Assembly (NCBI RefSeq): GCF_002160915.1
Contig: NZ_NFLM01000003.1
Span: 62,001 to 126,000 of the forward strand
DNA: 64,000 bases
Reading direction: 5' to 3'
Source of the DNA: Faecalibacterium sp. An121
Lineage (GTDB): Bacteria; Bacillota; Clostridia; Oscillospirales; Ruminococcaceae
Part shown: one piece after another, positions 16,384 to 25,322 of the stretch
Layout: each line of letters starts with the position of its first letter
Position numbering within the stretch: position 1 is the first letter of the stretch
Notes under the pieces: model-generated
What the model saw: the letters and a program-made list of their open reading frames with translations, nothing else
What the model was told of the DNA's origin: nothing
Database searches by the model: none
Program-made: the position numbers and the translations under genes

Positions 16384-17703
16384 TTACAGTCGCTGCACGC
16401 CGTCCTGGGTGACGATGGCGTAGATCAGGGGCAGCTCCGCGGGCTGGTCGGGACCGATGCGCAGCCCGGACCGGTAGCAGGCTTCGGCGGCGGCAAAGCG
16501 GCTGGCCTGGCCGCAGAAGGTGGCCAGGCTCTCGCCCCTGCGCACATAGTCCCCGCGCTTTTTGTGCAGGATGATGCCGGCTGCATAGTCGATGGGGTCG
16601 CCCTTCTTCTCCCGGCCGGCCCCCAGCAGAACGCTGGCGGTGCCGATCTTTTCGGCGTCGTTCTCCACAATGTAGCCCTCGGCGTCGGCCAGAAGCTCAT
16701 AGCGGGCGGCGGGCTGGGCGAACAGGCTGTAATCCTCCAGGACCCGCACGTCGCCTCTCTGGGCGGCAAACATCTCCCTGCACTTGGCAAAGGCGCTGCC
16801 GTCCTGGATGGCCTGCTGGGCCATGGCGCGGCAGGCGCTGGGACTGCCCTTGCCCGCCAGCACCAGCATATAGCTTGCCAGCTGCAAACATACCTCGGTC
16901 AGGTCGGCGGGGCCGCGGCCTTTCAGCACCTCCATGCTCTCGATCACTTCCAGGCTGTTGCCGATGTTGTGGCCCAGGGGGGTGTCCATGTCGGTGATCA
17001 TGGCGGCCACCTGGCGTCCGTGGTGGGCCCCGATGGACACCATCAGCCGGGCCAGCTGGATGCTCTCCTCCATCGTTTTCATAAAGGCGCCGGTGCCGGT
17101 GGTGACGTCCAGCAAAATGGCGTCCGAGCCCGAGGCCAGCTTTTTGGACATGATGCTGGAGGCGATGAGGGGGATGCAGCTGACGGTGGCGGTGACGTCC
17201 CGCAGGGCGTACATCTTTTTGTCCGCCACCGCGATGTTTTCACTTTGGCCGATCACCGAAATGCCGATGCGGTTCACCTGTGCGAAAAATTCTTCCTGGC
17301 TGAGGGCGGTGCGGGTGCCGGGCACGCTCTCCATCTTATCGATGGTGCCGCCGGTGTGGCCCAGGCCGCGGCCGCTCATCTTGGCGATCTTGACCCCGCA
17401 GGCGGCTGCGATGGGCGCGATGACCAGGGTGGTCTTGTCGCCCACCCCGCCGGTGGAATGCTTGTCCACCTTGATGCCCTGGATGGGGGACAGGTCCACC
17501 ATCTCGCCGCTGTGGGCCATGATGTCGGTCAGGATGGCGGTCTCCTGGTCGGTCATCCCCCGCAGATAGACTGCCATCATCCAGGCGGCCATCTGGTAAT
17601 CGGGCACCTGGCCCGCTACATAGCCGTTGATGAGGGTCTCCAGCTCGGCGCGGGTGTGGGTGCCGCCGTCCCGCTTTTTGGCGATGAGATCGTAGATACG
17701 CAT
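16384..17703 (-). CDS. pdp: Pyrimidine-nucleoside phosphorylase
   Basis: 439 residues. Phosphorolyses uridine and thymidine (or deoxyuridine) to base plus (deoxy)ribose 1-phosphate. Family hallmarks: IAKKRDGGTHTRAEL at the N-terminus, the signature SGRGLGHTGGTIDKMES near 110, phosphate-binding DKHSTGGVGDKTTL near 80, and the C-terminal domain with FCGQASRFAAAE. Length fits the Firmicute Pdp type, which accepts both uridine and thymidine, rather than specific DeoA. It closes the minus-strand nucleoside locus and follows the P-loop/GNAT gene by about 100 nt. Confidence 0.93.
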   Translation of the reverse strand: MRIYDLIAKKRDGGTHTRAELETLINGYVAGQVPDYQMAAWMMAVYLRGMTDQETAILTDIMAHSGEMVDLSPIQGIKVDKHSTGGVGDKTTLVIAPIAAACGVKIAKMSGRGLGHTGGTIDKMESVPGTRTALSQEEFFAQVNRIGISVIGQSENIAVADKKMYALRDVTATVSCIPLIASSIMSKKLASGSDAILLDVTTGTGAFMKTMEESIQLARLMVSIGAHHGRQVAAMITDMDTPLGHNIGNSLEVIESMEVLKGRGPADLTEVCLQLASYMLVLAGKGSPSACRAMAQQAIQDGSAFAKCREMFAAQRGDVRVLEDYSLFAQPAARYELLADAEGYIVENDAEKIGTASVLLGAGREKKGDPIDYAAGIILHKKRGDYVRRGESLATFCGQASRFAAAEACYRSGLRIGPDQPAELPLIYAIVTQDGVQRL

Positions 17704-17801
17704 ATGGGTTCACTCCTGTCTGTGCGGTAGGTTTGGATGGTTCCAGTATAGTATGACTTTTGCCGAAAGGCAAGGCCCCGGCCCGAAAGTTGGCAGAAAC
17801 T

Positions 17802-18752
17802 TCACAAATCTGCGCTTTTTTCCATTGCATAGTTGGCCAGGCGCACCCCCCGGCGCTCCACCTGCTGTGCCCGCAGCACCCGGTAGCCGCGCCTTGCAAA
17901 GAAGGGCCGCGCCGTCACGGATGCGTGGGTGGTGACCGGGCCGGCCGCCGCCTGTTCCAGCGCGCCGCAAAGGGCGGTGGCAACGCCCCGGCCCTGGAAG
18001 TCCTTATGGACGTACAGCCGGTCCAGGTAGCCGCAGGCGGTGTCGATGTCCCCAAAGCCGGCCAGCTTCCCGTCCAGCTCGGCTACAAGGGTCAGGTGCG
18101 CCCGGAAGCTCTCGTCCCAGGCGGCGAGGTCGGGGCCGCAGGCGGGGGCCCAGGCGTCCAGCTGGGCGGGGGAGTAGTGGGCCGCGTTGACAGTGTGGAC
18201 CGTCTCGTAAAACAGGTGGGCGAGGGCGGGACAGTCCTCGGGCCGGTAGGGCCGAAGGGTCACGGCCAGCGCGTTCAGATAGTTGTCCGCCTCGGCGCGG
18301 CTATGGAAAGTGATGATCTTTCGGCGCCCCCGGTAGCGTTCCAGCAGGGCGGTGACGATGGGGAGCTGATCCCGGCCAAAGTCCAGGATGTATTGCAGGA
18401 ACTCCGCGTTCAGCTCCGTTTCGACCCAGGGCATATCGGGGCGGAGCGAGTTGCGGCGGTTTTCCACCCCTGCCAGGCAGGCTTCCAGCGGATAGTCCAG
18501 GAAAAAGACCGTATCGCAGGCTTCCAGCCGGACCTGCAGGGTGCGGCTGTAGTCGCCGTCGATGATCCAGGCCGGCCGGGCCAGCCATTCGGCCAGGGTC
18601 CGATCGAATTCCTCCCGGGTGATGTGGGTGCGGTCGGGCCTGTGCCACAGCCGGTCCAGGTAGTACAGGGGCAGGCCGGTAAGGGACTGCAGGCGGCGGG
18701 CAAAGGTGCTCTTGCCCGCCCCCGAACAGCCAATGATCAGAATTTTCTGCAT
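17802..18752 (-). CDS. Fusion of a FlaR/adenylate-kinase-like P-loop NTPase and a GNAT acetyltransferase
   Basis: 316 residues. The N-terminal ~165 residues are a DNA-topology-modulation (FlaR)/shikimate-kinase-like P-loop domain: Walker A IGCSGAGKSTFARRL, LPLYYLDRLWHRPDRT, WIIDGDYSRT and FFLDYPLEACL. Residues about 170-316 are a GNAT N-acetyltransferase: LRPYRPEDCPALAHLF, then LYVHKDFQGRGVATALCGALE as the acetyl-CoA loop and FFARRGYRVL. Both usually occur as separate proteins. The ATG at 18752 with AAGGAGGT is chosen; the in-frame region upstream overlaps the permease gene. It lies inside the nucleoside salvage cluster, so a nucleotide-like substrate for the kinase half is possible, but no substrate can be assigned. 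Confidence 0.82.
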   Translation of the reverse strand: MQKILIIGCSGAGKSTFARRLQSLTGLPLYYLDRLWHRPDRTHITREEFDRTLAEWLARPAWIIDGDYSRTLQVRLEACDTVFFLDYPLEACLAGVENRRNSLRPDMPWVETELNAEFLQYILDFGRDQLPIVTALLERYRGRRKIITFHSRAEADNYLNALAVTLRPYRPEDCPALAHLFYETVHTVNAAHYSPAQLDAWAPACGPDLAAWDESFRAHLTLVAELDGKLAGFGDIDTACGYLDRLYVHKDFQGRGVATALCGALEQAAAGPVTTHASVTARPFFARRGYRVLRAQQVERRGVRLANYAMEKSADL

Positions 18753-18771
18753 GGGTGACCTCCTTGGGAAC

Positions 18772-18803
18772 AAAAACGGCGGCAAGCCGTATGCCTGCCG
18801 CCG
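18772..18803 (-). terminator. Terminator of the nucleoside ABC operon
   Basis: CGGCGGCA / TGCCGCCG stem followed on the minus strand by TTTTTG, 15 nt after the last permease stop. Confidence 0.8.
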
Positions 18804-18817
18804 CCTGTCGGGTACGA

Positions 18818-19735
18818 TCAACGGGAACCCTTGTCGTAGGGGATGCCCTCGGCCTTGGGCGCCATGCTGTTCTTGGACGTGAAAGCCAGAATGATCATGG
18901 ACGCGATAAAGGGCATCATGTTGTAGATGTTGCTGGACCAGCCCAGGTTCGCCAGGAAGGTGGAGTCCGCGATGTTGGCCAGGCTTTTGAAGACGGCAAA
19001 GAACATGGCCGCCCCAAAGATGTGGAAAGGCTTCCACTGACCAAAGATCATGACGGCCAGGGCCAAAAAGCCGGCGCCTGCCACGCCCACCTCAAAGTTC
19101 CAGGTCTGGACGGGGGGCACGATATAGGCCATGCCGCCGATGGCGCCCAGCGCGCCCGAGATCAGCACGCCGGCGTAGCGCATCTTGTAGACGTTGATGC
19201 CCACCGAGTCGGCCGCCTGGGGATGCTCGCCGCAGGAGCGCAGCCGCAGGCCAAAGCGGGTCTTGTACATAACGATATAGCTGATGATCAGCAGGGCGAT
19301 GCCCAGCGGCACAAAGACGCTCATTTCCAGCCCGCCGATGGAAAACAGGAAGGGGCGGTTGGAGTAGTTCAGCTTGGCGCTGCCGCTCTCGCTGAAGTAT
19401 TTGGCAAGCACCACCGCCACCGCTGTGGCCAGCAGGTTGAGGGCGGTGCCGCCGATGGTCTGGTCGGCCTTGAGGTTGATGGAGGCAAAAGCCAGCAGCA
19501 GGGAATAGACCATGCCCGCCACGGCCGCGGCCAGGATCGAGATGACCACGATCATCCAGGCCGGGGTGCTGGCCGGCAGCAGGGTCAGGGTCAGGACGCC
19601 CGCCACGCCGCCGATGACCATGATGCCCTCCAGGGCGATGTTGATGATGCCCGAGTGCTCGCTGAACATACCGCCCAGGGCCACCAGCATCAGGACGATG
19701 CCATAAAGCAGGGTGTATTTGATCAGTAACAGCAT
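18818..19735 (-). CDS. nupQ: Nucleoside ABC transporter permease, second subunit
   Basis: 305-residue BPD_transp_2 permease with about nine hydrophobic segments and the family's GMFSEHSGIINIALEGIMVIGG and SCGEHPQAADSVGIN motifs. It pairs with the upstream permease to form the channel of a BMP-dependent importer of purine/pyrimidine nucleosides (B. subtilis NupNOPQ, Streptococcus Bmp-Xpt type). Starts 3 nt after the nupP stop with a ribosome binding site inside the end of nupP. The assignment rests on family and on the cdd/deoD/pdp neighbours. Confidence 0.9.
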   Translation of the reverse strand: MLLLIKYTLLYGIVLMLVALGGMFSEHSGIINIALEGIMVIGGVAGVLTLTLLPASTPAWMIVVISILAAAVAGMVYSLLLAFASINLKADQTIGGTALNLLATAVAVVLAKYFSESGSAKLNYSNRPFLFSIGGLEMSVFVPLGIALLIISYIVMYKTRFGLRLRSCGEHPQAADSVGINVYKMRYAGVLISGALGAIGGMAYIVPPVQTWNFEVGVAGAGFLALAVMIFGQWKPFHIFGAAMFFAVFKSLANIADSTFLANLGWSSNIYNMMPFIASMIILAFTSKNSMAPKAEGIPYDKGSR

Positions 19736-19738
19736 AGC

Positions 19739-20902
19739 TTAGCCCTCCTTTTTGCTCTCGGCCGCGGCCTTTTCGGCGCGCTTGCCGCCGGCCAGCAGCT
19801 TGGCGATCCTGCCCCGGAACAGCATCGAGAAGGCGCACAGGTAGATGATGATGCCGCTGATCAGGTCGGCCACCTCAGTGGGGTAGTACCGGGTGGACAG
19901 GAACGAGCCGCCCACCGTGATGTGGGAGATGAACAGCGCCGAAAAGATGGTGCCGATGGGGTTGGAGCTGGCCAGCAGGGCCACCGAGATGCCGTTGAAG
20001 CCCATGGCCGGCAGGGTGGTGGAGTTCAGGGGGTTCCACTCCGACACGCCGGACAGGTAGTACAGGCCGGCGCCGAAGCCGGCCAGGGCGCCTGCGATGA
20101 CCATGGACAGGACCAGGTTCTTTTTCTCGTTGATGCCGGCGTAGCGGGCCGCGTTCTTGTTCAGGCCCACCGCTTTCAGCTCGTAGCCAAAGGTGGTCTT
20201 GTCCAGGACGACCCAGATCACGATGGCCACCACGATGGCCAGGAAGATGGCGATGGTGGTGCTGTTGGTCTGGAACATATCGTTCAGGCCAAAGTCAGGG
20301 ATGATGGTGCCTTCGGCGCCTTCCAGGCGGCGCAGGTTCCAGGTGCGGGTGTTGCGGGAATCGTACATGACGCCGGTGCCGTTGCCATAGATGATCTCGT
20401 TGACCAGGTACAGGCCGATCCAGTTGAACATGATGGAGGTGATGACCTCATTGATGTTCAGGTAGGCCTTGAACAGGCCGGGGATGGCGCCCCACAGCCC
20501 GCCCAGGATGGCGGAAGCCACCAGGCCCACATACCAGGGCAGATGCAGCACGATGGCGCAGTACAGCGCGCCGTAGGCGCCCAGGGTGTACTGCCCGGCG
20601 GCGCCGATGTTGAACAGGCCGGTCTTGAAGGCAAAGGCCACCGAAAGGCCGGTCATCACCAGGGGGGCGGCGTTGGCCAGGGTGCGGCCCACGCCGTAGG
20701 GGGCGTCATAGAAGCCGCCCTTCAAGATGCGGACGAAGCCGTCGGCCCAGGCGTGCTCGGCGTTGATGGCCAGCAGCACCAGGTAGCCGCACACCAGGCC
20801 GATCAGGATGCACAGCAGCGCCGCCAGCACGCTGACAAAGGCTGACCGGCCCTTGCCGCTGTGGGAAAGCATCTTTTTCTTGGAATCCATAAAGCCGATC
20901 AT
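19739..20902 (-). CDS. nupP: Nucleoside ABC transporter permease, first subunit
   Basis: 387-residue permease with an N-terminal cytoplasmic stretch, about nine or ten membrane segments and motifs NAAPLVMTGLSVAFAFKTGLFNIGAAGQ and GLNKNAARYAGI typical of the YufP/NupP subunit. The ATGA at 20902 overlaps the ATPase stop, but its Shine-Dalgarno is only 1-2 nt away; the ATG at 20890 (MDSKKK) is a credible alternative. A Lys/Glu-rich tail ends the protein. Operon order ATPase-permease-permease with overlaps or 3-nt gaps indicates fixed stoichiometry. Confidence 0.9.
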   Translation of the reverse strand: MIGFMDSKKKMLSHSGKGRSAFVSVLAALLCILIGLVCGYLVLLAINAEHAWADGFVRILKGGFYDAPYGVGRTLANAAPLVMTGLSVAFAFKTGLFNIGAAGQYTLGAYGALYCAIVLHLPWYVGLVASAILGGLWGAIPGLFKAYLNINEVITSIMFNWIGLYLVNEIIYGNGTGVMYDSRNTRTWNLRRLEGAEGTIIPDFGLNDMFQTNSTTIAIFLAIVVAIVIWVVLDKTTFGYELKAVGLNKNAARYAGINEKKNLVLSMVIAGALAGFGAGLYYLSGVSEWNPLNSTTLPAMGFNGISVALLASSNPIGTIFSALFISHITVGGSFLSTRYYPTEVADLISGIIIYLCAFSMLFRGRIAKLLAGGKRAEKAAAESKKEG

Positions 20903-22443
20903 TCTCCTTTCCCTTGCTTGCGGGCGCCGGCCATATAGAGGCCCAGCTCCTGAACGGTGGTGGTCTTGGGATCGAATTCGCCCACGACCTCACCCTCGTA
21001 CATGACCAGGATGCGGTCGGATAGGTTCATCACTTCGTCCAGCTCCAGGCTGACCAGCAGCACGGCCTTGCCGGCATCCCGCTGGGCCACGATCTGGCGG
21101 TGGATATACTCGATGGCGCCCACGTCCAGGCCGCGGGTGGGCTGCACAGCCACCAGCAGCTTGGGGTCGCGGTCGATCTCACGGGCGATGATGGCCTTCT
21201 GCTGGTTGCCGCCCGACATACTGCGGACGATGGTGGAGCTGCCCTGGCCGCTGCGCACGTCGTACTGCTCGATCAGCCGGTCCGAGTATTCCCGGACCTT
21301 GTCCTTGCGGATGAAGCCGTGGCTTTGGAAGTCGGGCTGCCAGTACCGCTGCAGGACCATGTTGTTCTCCAGGGTGTAGTCCAGCACCAGGCCATGCTTG
21401 TGGCGGTCCTCCGGGATGTGGCTCATGCCCTCCTTGGAGCGCTCGCGGATGGAGGCGTGGGTGATGTCCTTGCCGCAGAAAGAGATGGAGCCGCTGCTCA
21501 CCTTTTCCAGGCCGGTCAGGCCATAGACGAACTCGGTCTGGCCGTTGCCTTCGATGCCGGCCAGGCAGACGATCTCGCCCGCCCGCACCTGGAAGGACAC
21601 GTCCTTGACGGCGTTCTTCTTGTGGGTGGAGCTGGGGATGGTGACGCCCTTCACGTCCAGGATCACCTCGCCGGGTTTGGCGGGGGCCTTCTCGATCTCC
21701 AGCTGGACATCGCGGCCCACCATCATGCGGGAGAGCTCTTCCTTGGTGGTGTGGGCGATGTCGGTGACGCCGACGTATTTGCCCTTGCGCAGGACGGTGC
21801 AGCGGTCTGCGACGGCCATGATCTCGTTGAGCTTGTGGGTGATGAACAGGATGCTCTTGCCCTCTTTCTTGAAGCCCCGCATGATCTCCATCAGCTCGTC
21901 GATCTCCTGGGGGGTCAGCACGGCGGTGGGCTCGTCAAAGATCAGGATCTCGTTGTCGCGGTACAGCATCTTGAGGATCTCCACACGCTGCTGCATACCC
22001 ACCGAGATATCGCTGACCAGGGCGTCCGGGTCCACCCGCAGGCCGTACTTCTCACTGAGGGCCATGACCTTTTTGCGGGCTTCCGCTTTCTGCAAAAAGC
22101 CCAGTTTGTTGGGCTCCACACCCAGGATGATATTGTCCAGCACGGTGAAGCATTCCACCAGCTTGAAGTGCTGATGGACCATGCCGATCCCCAGCGCATT
22201 GGCATCGTTGGGGTTGCGGATCTGGACTTCCTTTCCGTTTTTGAGGATCTTGCCCTGCTCCGGCTGGTACAGGCCGAACAGCACGCTCATCAGCGTGCTC
22301 TTGCCGGCGCCGTTCTCACCCAGAAGCGCGTGGACCTCACCTCTGCGCAGTTGGAGGGTAATATCATCGTTTGCCTTGATCCCAGGGAATTCCTTGGTAA
22401 TGTGGAGCATCTCGATCACATAATCCTCGGCCAATCTGCTCAC
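20899..22443 (-). CDS. nupO: Nucleoside ABC importer ATPase (tandem ABC domains)
   Basis: 514 residues with two ABC cassettes, as in MglA/RbsA/YufO. Domain 1: Walker [17 protein letters not shown] near residue 40, [15 protein letters not shown] signature, [15 protein letters not shown] Walker B. Domain 2 (from about 255): [14 protein letters not shown] as a degenerate Walker [16 protein letters not shown] signature and [15 protein letters not shown]. The degeneracy of the second site is normal for the family. Energises nucleoside uptake with the two downstream permeases and the BMP lipoprotein upstream, from which it is separated by a terminator, allowing excess binding protein. Confidence 0.93.
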   Translation of the reverse strand: MSRLAEDYVIEMLHITKEFPGIKANDDITLQLRRGEVHALLGENGAGKSTLMSVLFGLYQPEQGKILKNGKEVQIRNPNDANALGIGMVHQHFKLVECFTVLDNIILGVEPNKLGFLQKAEARKKVMALSEKYGLRVDPDALVSDISVGMQQRVEILKMLYRDNEILIFDEPTAVLTPQEIDELMEIMRGFKKEGKSILFITHKLNEIMAVADRCTVLRKGKYVGVTDIAHTTKEELSRMMVGRDVQLEIEKAPAKPGEVILDVKGVTIPSSTHKKNAVKDVSFQVRAGEIVCLAGIEGNGQTEFVYGLTGLEKVSSGSISFCGKDITHASIRERSKEGMSHIPEDRHKHGLVLDYTLENNMVLQRYWQPDFQSHGFIRKDKVREYSDRLIEQYDVRSGQGSSTIVRSMSGGNQQKAIIAREIDRDPKLLVAVQPTRGLDVGAIEYIHRQIVAQRDAGKAVLLVSLELDEVMNLSDRILVMYEGEVVGEFDPKTTTVQELGLYMAGARKQGKGE

Positions 22444-22618
22444 TCTCCTTTCAGACGGTGGTGACGCATTCTTCTAACTCTACCCATTATAACGTATTTT
22501 GGTGATACTTTGCAAGGAAAAAAGGTCTAAAAATCCGGCATTTTGCAAAAAAGAAAAGGAATGTGCAGCGAATGCGCCCTGTGTGGGACGCACCATCGAA
22601 AAAATGTATTTTTACACA

Positions 22619-22648
22619 AAAAAGCAGGGTGCCTTTTGGGCACCCTGC
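22619..22648 (-). terminator. Terminator between the BMP lipoprotein and the ABC ATPase
   Basis: GCAGGGTGCC / GGGCACCCTGC with a TTTT loop, followed on the minus strand by TTTTTT. As an intra-operon terminator it should make the binding-protein mRNA more abundant than the transporter mRNA. Confidence 0.85.
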
Positions 22649-22681
22649 CGGACGATATGGGATAATGCAGCAGACCGCAGT

Positions 22682-23872
22682 TTACTGGACGTAGGTGACA
22701 GTGACCAGGTCGCTGGTGGTGGGCTTGACGCTGTCCTCGCTGGAGTTGTCCACGACGATCTCGCCGGAAGCGATCTTCTCCTTGACCGCCTCGTACTCCT
22801 CCACGGTGAAGGTGCGGAAGTTCCAGCTGCCCTCAGCGGTGGGCAGGCCGACGTAGTCGCCCTCCTGCAGGCCGAAGTTGCCGTTGGTCGCAGCGATGTT
22901 GGCCCACTCGCCGCCGTCGATGTCGCCCAGGGCGGACTCAACGGCCACAGTCAGCTGCTTCATGGCAGAGGTGATGAAGGGGTTGTAGCTGTAAGTGCCG
23001 TCGGCCACGCCGTTGGCGCCGATGTAGTTCTGGTCCACGTCCACGCCGATGATGTAGCCGTTGGACTTGATGGCAGCCTCCAGAGCGGAGGTGTAGATGC
23101 CGCCGCCGCAGGCAAAGACCACTTCGGTGCCGCTGGTGTACCAGCCCTCCATACGGGAGGTGATGTTGGCGTCGCCGTAGAACTGGCCGCCGTAGAAGTA
23201 GTTGACCTCGACCGCATTGCCGGTCTCCTGGGCAGCTGCGTCGATGCCCTGGATGTAGCCGTAGCCGTAGCGGATGACGGCGGGAACAGCCATGCCGCCC
23301 AGGAAGCCCAGCTTGGTGAAGCCGTCCTTGGCGATGGCGTAGCCTGCCAGATAGCCTGCCTGCTCCTCCTTGAAGGTGATGCAGTAGCAGTTGGAGGGGA
23401 TGGCGTCGGTGCCGATGTCGGCCTGGGTCACGTCGATGGCGATGAAGCGGATGTCGGGGTACTGCTCGGCAGCCCAGGCCAGGGAAGCGCCGTACAGGTA
23501 GCCCACGCAGACCACGGTGTCAGCGCCGTCGTTGACAGCCTGGCGGATCATGGTCTCGCGGTCCTCATCGGAAGCGTCTGCCTCGGGGATGTAGTACTGG
23601 CAGTTGTCGCCCATGTAGTTCTGGACGGCGGTCCAGCAGGCCTGGTTGAAGCTCTCGTCATCGATGGTGCCGGTGTCGCAGCACAGGGCCACATACGAGA
23701 CGGCAGCGCCCTCGGCAGCCTCGGAAGCGGCGCTGGAAGCGCTGGAGGCAACGGAAGAAGCGGTGCTGGTGGCGGTGCTGCTGGAAGAGCTGCCGCCGCA
23801 GGCGGACAGAACAGAAACGGCAGCGGCTGCGCCAGCCACGGCCATGAACTTACGACGGGAAATCATATTCAT
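22682..23872 (-). CDS. BMP-family nucleoside-binding lipoprotein
   Basis: 396 residues. Starts MNMISRRKFM (Tat-like twin arginine) with lipobox LSAC, Cys 25, then an Ala/Ser-rich linker and a PnrA/BmpA periplasmic-binding fold: DTGTIDDESFNQACWTAV, VCVGYLYG, EEQAGYLAGYAIAKDG and the C-terminal strand region. The FNQ motif near residue 80 is the conserved family element close to the ligand pocket. Captures nucleosides outside the membrane for the ABC importer downstream. GGAGA before the ATG at 23872; a promoter lies at 23962-23990 and a terminator directly after the gene. Confidence 0.92.
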   Translation of the reverse strand: MNMISRRKFMAVAGAAAAVSVLSACGGSSSSSTATSTASSVASSASSAASEAAEGAAVSYVALCCDTGTIDDESFNQACWTAVQNYMGDNCQYYIPEADASDEDRETMIRQAVNDGADTVVCVGYLYGASLAWAAEQYPDIRFIAIDVTQADIGTDAIPSNCYCITFKEEQAGYLAGYAIAKDGFTKLGFLGGMAVPAVIRYGYGYIQGIDAAAQETGNAVEVNYFYGGQFYGDANITSRMEGWYTSGTEVVFACGGGIYTSALEAAIKSNGYIIGVDVDQNYIGANGVADGTYSYNPFITSAMKQLTVAVESALGDIDGGEWANIAATNGNFGLQEGDYVGLPTAEGSWNFRTFTVEEYEAVKEKIASGEIVVDNSSEDSVKPTTSDLVTVTYVQ

Positions 23873-23961
23873 AAGAATTCTCTCCTTTTTCACAGTTGTC
23901 TGCAACCATTCACGGACAGATCGGGGACGCGGACACATAGGTCCGCATTCTCTACCCTTTC

Positions 23962-23990
23962 AGTATAGCTGCAAATTGTGTACGGCGCAA
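23962..23990 (-). promoter_or_regulatory. Promoter of the BMP lipoprotein gene
   Basis: On the minus strand TTGCGC (23990-23985), 17-nt spacer, TATACT (23967-23962), about 90 nt before the start codon. Confidence 0.65.
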
Positions 23991-24036
23991 GCGGGATAAC
24001 ATTACAAATTCTTTACAATATTTCCGTTAAATTGTC

Positions 24037-24073
24037 AAAAACCGACACAAGGCATCCACCTTGCGCCGGTTTT
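24037..24073. terminator. Terminator after cdd
   Basis: An imperfect stem around CAAGG / CCTTG with CCG / CGG and T-runs on both sides (TTTTTT plus-strand, TTTTTG minus-strand). On the minus strand it follows cdd by about 35 nt. Confidence 0.7.
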
Positions 24074-24107
24074 TTGGGCGGTTTTATCCTGCGCGGGGCA
24101 GGCTGTG

Positions 24108-24536
24108 TCACTCGATGTTGGCGGCGCCGAAGCCCAGCGGCAGCAGCTCGCCCAGGCTCATCTCGATGTAATCCTCGGGCGTTTTGGCCATGATGACGTT
24201 GAGGCCGGGCCCGCAGAACTCATACAGGGCCTGGCGGCATACGCCGCAGGGGGCGGTGACCAGCTTGTTCACCTCGCCCATCTTGGCGCCCACCACCGCA
24301 ATGTCGGTGAAGCGGGTGACCCCCTGGCTGACAGCCGTAAAGAGGGCGGTGCGCTCGGCGCAGCTGGTGGGGGTGAAGGCGGCGTTCTCGATGTTGCAGC
24401 CGGTGAACACCTGGCCGTCGATGCTGCGCAGGGCCGCCCCCACCGCAAAGCGGCTGTACGGGGCCACGGCCCGGGTGCGGGCATCCAGGGCGGCGCGGAT
24501 CAGGGCCTGCTTTTCCGCCTGCGAAAGGTCAGACAT
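24108..24536 (-). CDS. cdd: Cytidine deaminase
   Basis: 142 residues, deaminates cytidine and deoxycytidine to (deoxy)uridine, feeding the pyrimidine phosphorylase. Zinc-site motifs are intact: CNIENAAFTPTSCAERTALF with the catalytic Cys-Ala-Glu, and APCGVCRQALYEF with the two zinc cysteines. Substrate loop YSRFAVGAAL near residue 27. Length is typical of the tetrameric enzyme. It lies 12 nt after deoD and ahead of the importer operon, consistent with import-then-salvage. Confidence 0.96.
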   Translation of the reverse strand: MSDLSQAEKQALIRAALDARTRAVAPYSRFAVGAALRSIDGQVFTGCNIENAAFTPTSCAERTALFTAVSQGVTRFTDIAVVGAKMGEVNKLVTAPCGVCRQALYEFCGPGLNVIMAKTPEDYIEMSLGELLPLGFGAANIE

Positions 24537-24548
24537 GGGGCGTCCTCC

Positions 24549-25268
24549 TCAGTAGTCGGCGCCCAGGGCAACCTTCATCATGTCGGTAAAGCTCTTCTGG
24601 CGCTGTTCGGCGGTGGTGATCTCGGGGGAGACGAAGCTGTCCGAGATGGTCAGCAGGCAGGCGGCGTGCTTGCCCAGCACCTGGGCGTTGGCAAACAGAG
24701 CGAAGCTCTCCATCTCCACGCAGACGCAGCCCTGCTCGTCCCGCAGCTTTTCCCAGTAGGTGGGCTTGGCGTCGGAGGGCTGGCGGTAGAACACGTCGGA
24801 GGAGTGGATGTTGCCCTCGATCAGGGGGATGCCCAGCTTCTGGGCCGAGGCGCGCAGCTTCTCGTTCAGTTCGCGGCTGGGGAAGGTGATGTGGCCCTCA
24901 AAGCCGCTCTGGGTCCTGGCGTAGCTGGACTCGCTGACGGCGCCGGCGGCCAGCACCACGTCGAACAGCTTGGCCTTGTCGGTGTAGCTGCCGGCCGAGC
25001 CGATGCGCACGATGTTTTCCACGCCGTAGAACTTGAACAGCTCGTAGGAATAGATGCCGATGGAGGGCATCCCCATGCCGCTGCCCATCACGCTGATGGG
25101 CCGGCCCTCATAGGTGCCGGTGAAGCCCAGCATCCCGCGGACGGCGGTCACCTGCCGGACATCCTGCAAAAAGGTGTCTGCGATGAACTGGGCCCGCAGG
25201 GGATCCCCGGGCATCAGGACGGTTTTGGCGAAATCGCCCGGCTGGGCGGCAATGTGCGGGGTGGACAT
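24549..25268 (-). CDS. deoD: Purine-nucleoside phosphorylase
   Basis: 239 residues of the hexameric bacterial PNP type. Phosphorolyses purine (deoxy)nucleosides to base and (deoxy)ribose 1-phosphate. Motifs: VLMPGDPLRAQFIADTFL (phosphate loop), GMGMPSIGIYSYEL (family signature), RIGSAGSY, CVEMESFALF for ribose binding and TISDSF with the catalytic Asp. The start MSTPHIAA (25268) is preceded by AAGGAGG. First gene of the locus in transcription order, 54 nt downstream of the M23 peptidase gene, so read-through from that gene is possible. Confidence 0.96.
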   Translation of the reverse strand: MSTPHIAAQPGDFAKTVLMPGDPLRAQFIADTFLQDVRQVTAVRGMLGFTGTYEGRPISVMGSGMGMPSIGIYSYELFKFYGVENIVRIGSAGSYTDKAKLFDVVLAAGAVSESSYARTQSGFEGHITFPSRELNEKLRASAQKLGIPLIEGNIHSSDVFYRQPSDAKPTYWEKLRDEQGCVCVEMESFALFANAQVLGKHAACLLTISDSFVSPEITTAEQRQKSFTDMMKVALGADY

Positions 25269-25322
25269 GGTAAAAACCTCCTTCTGATGTGGATGCAAAA
25301 GGGCAGCGGGCGGCTGCCCGGG

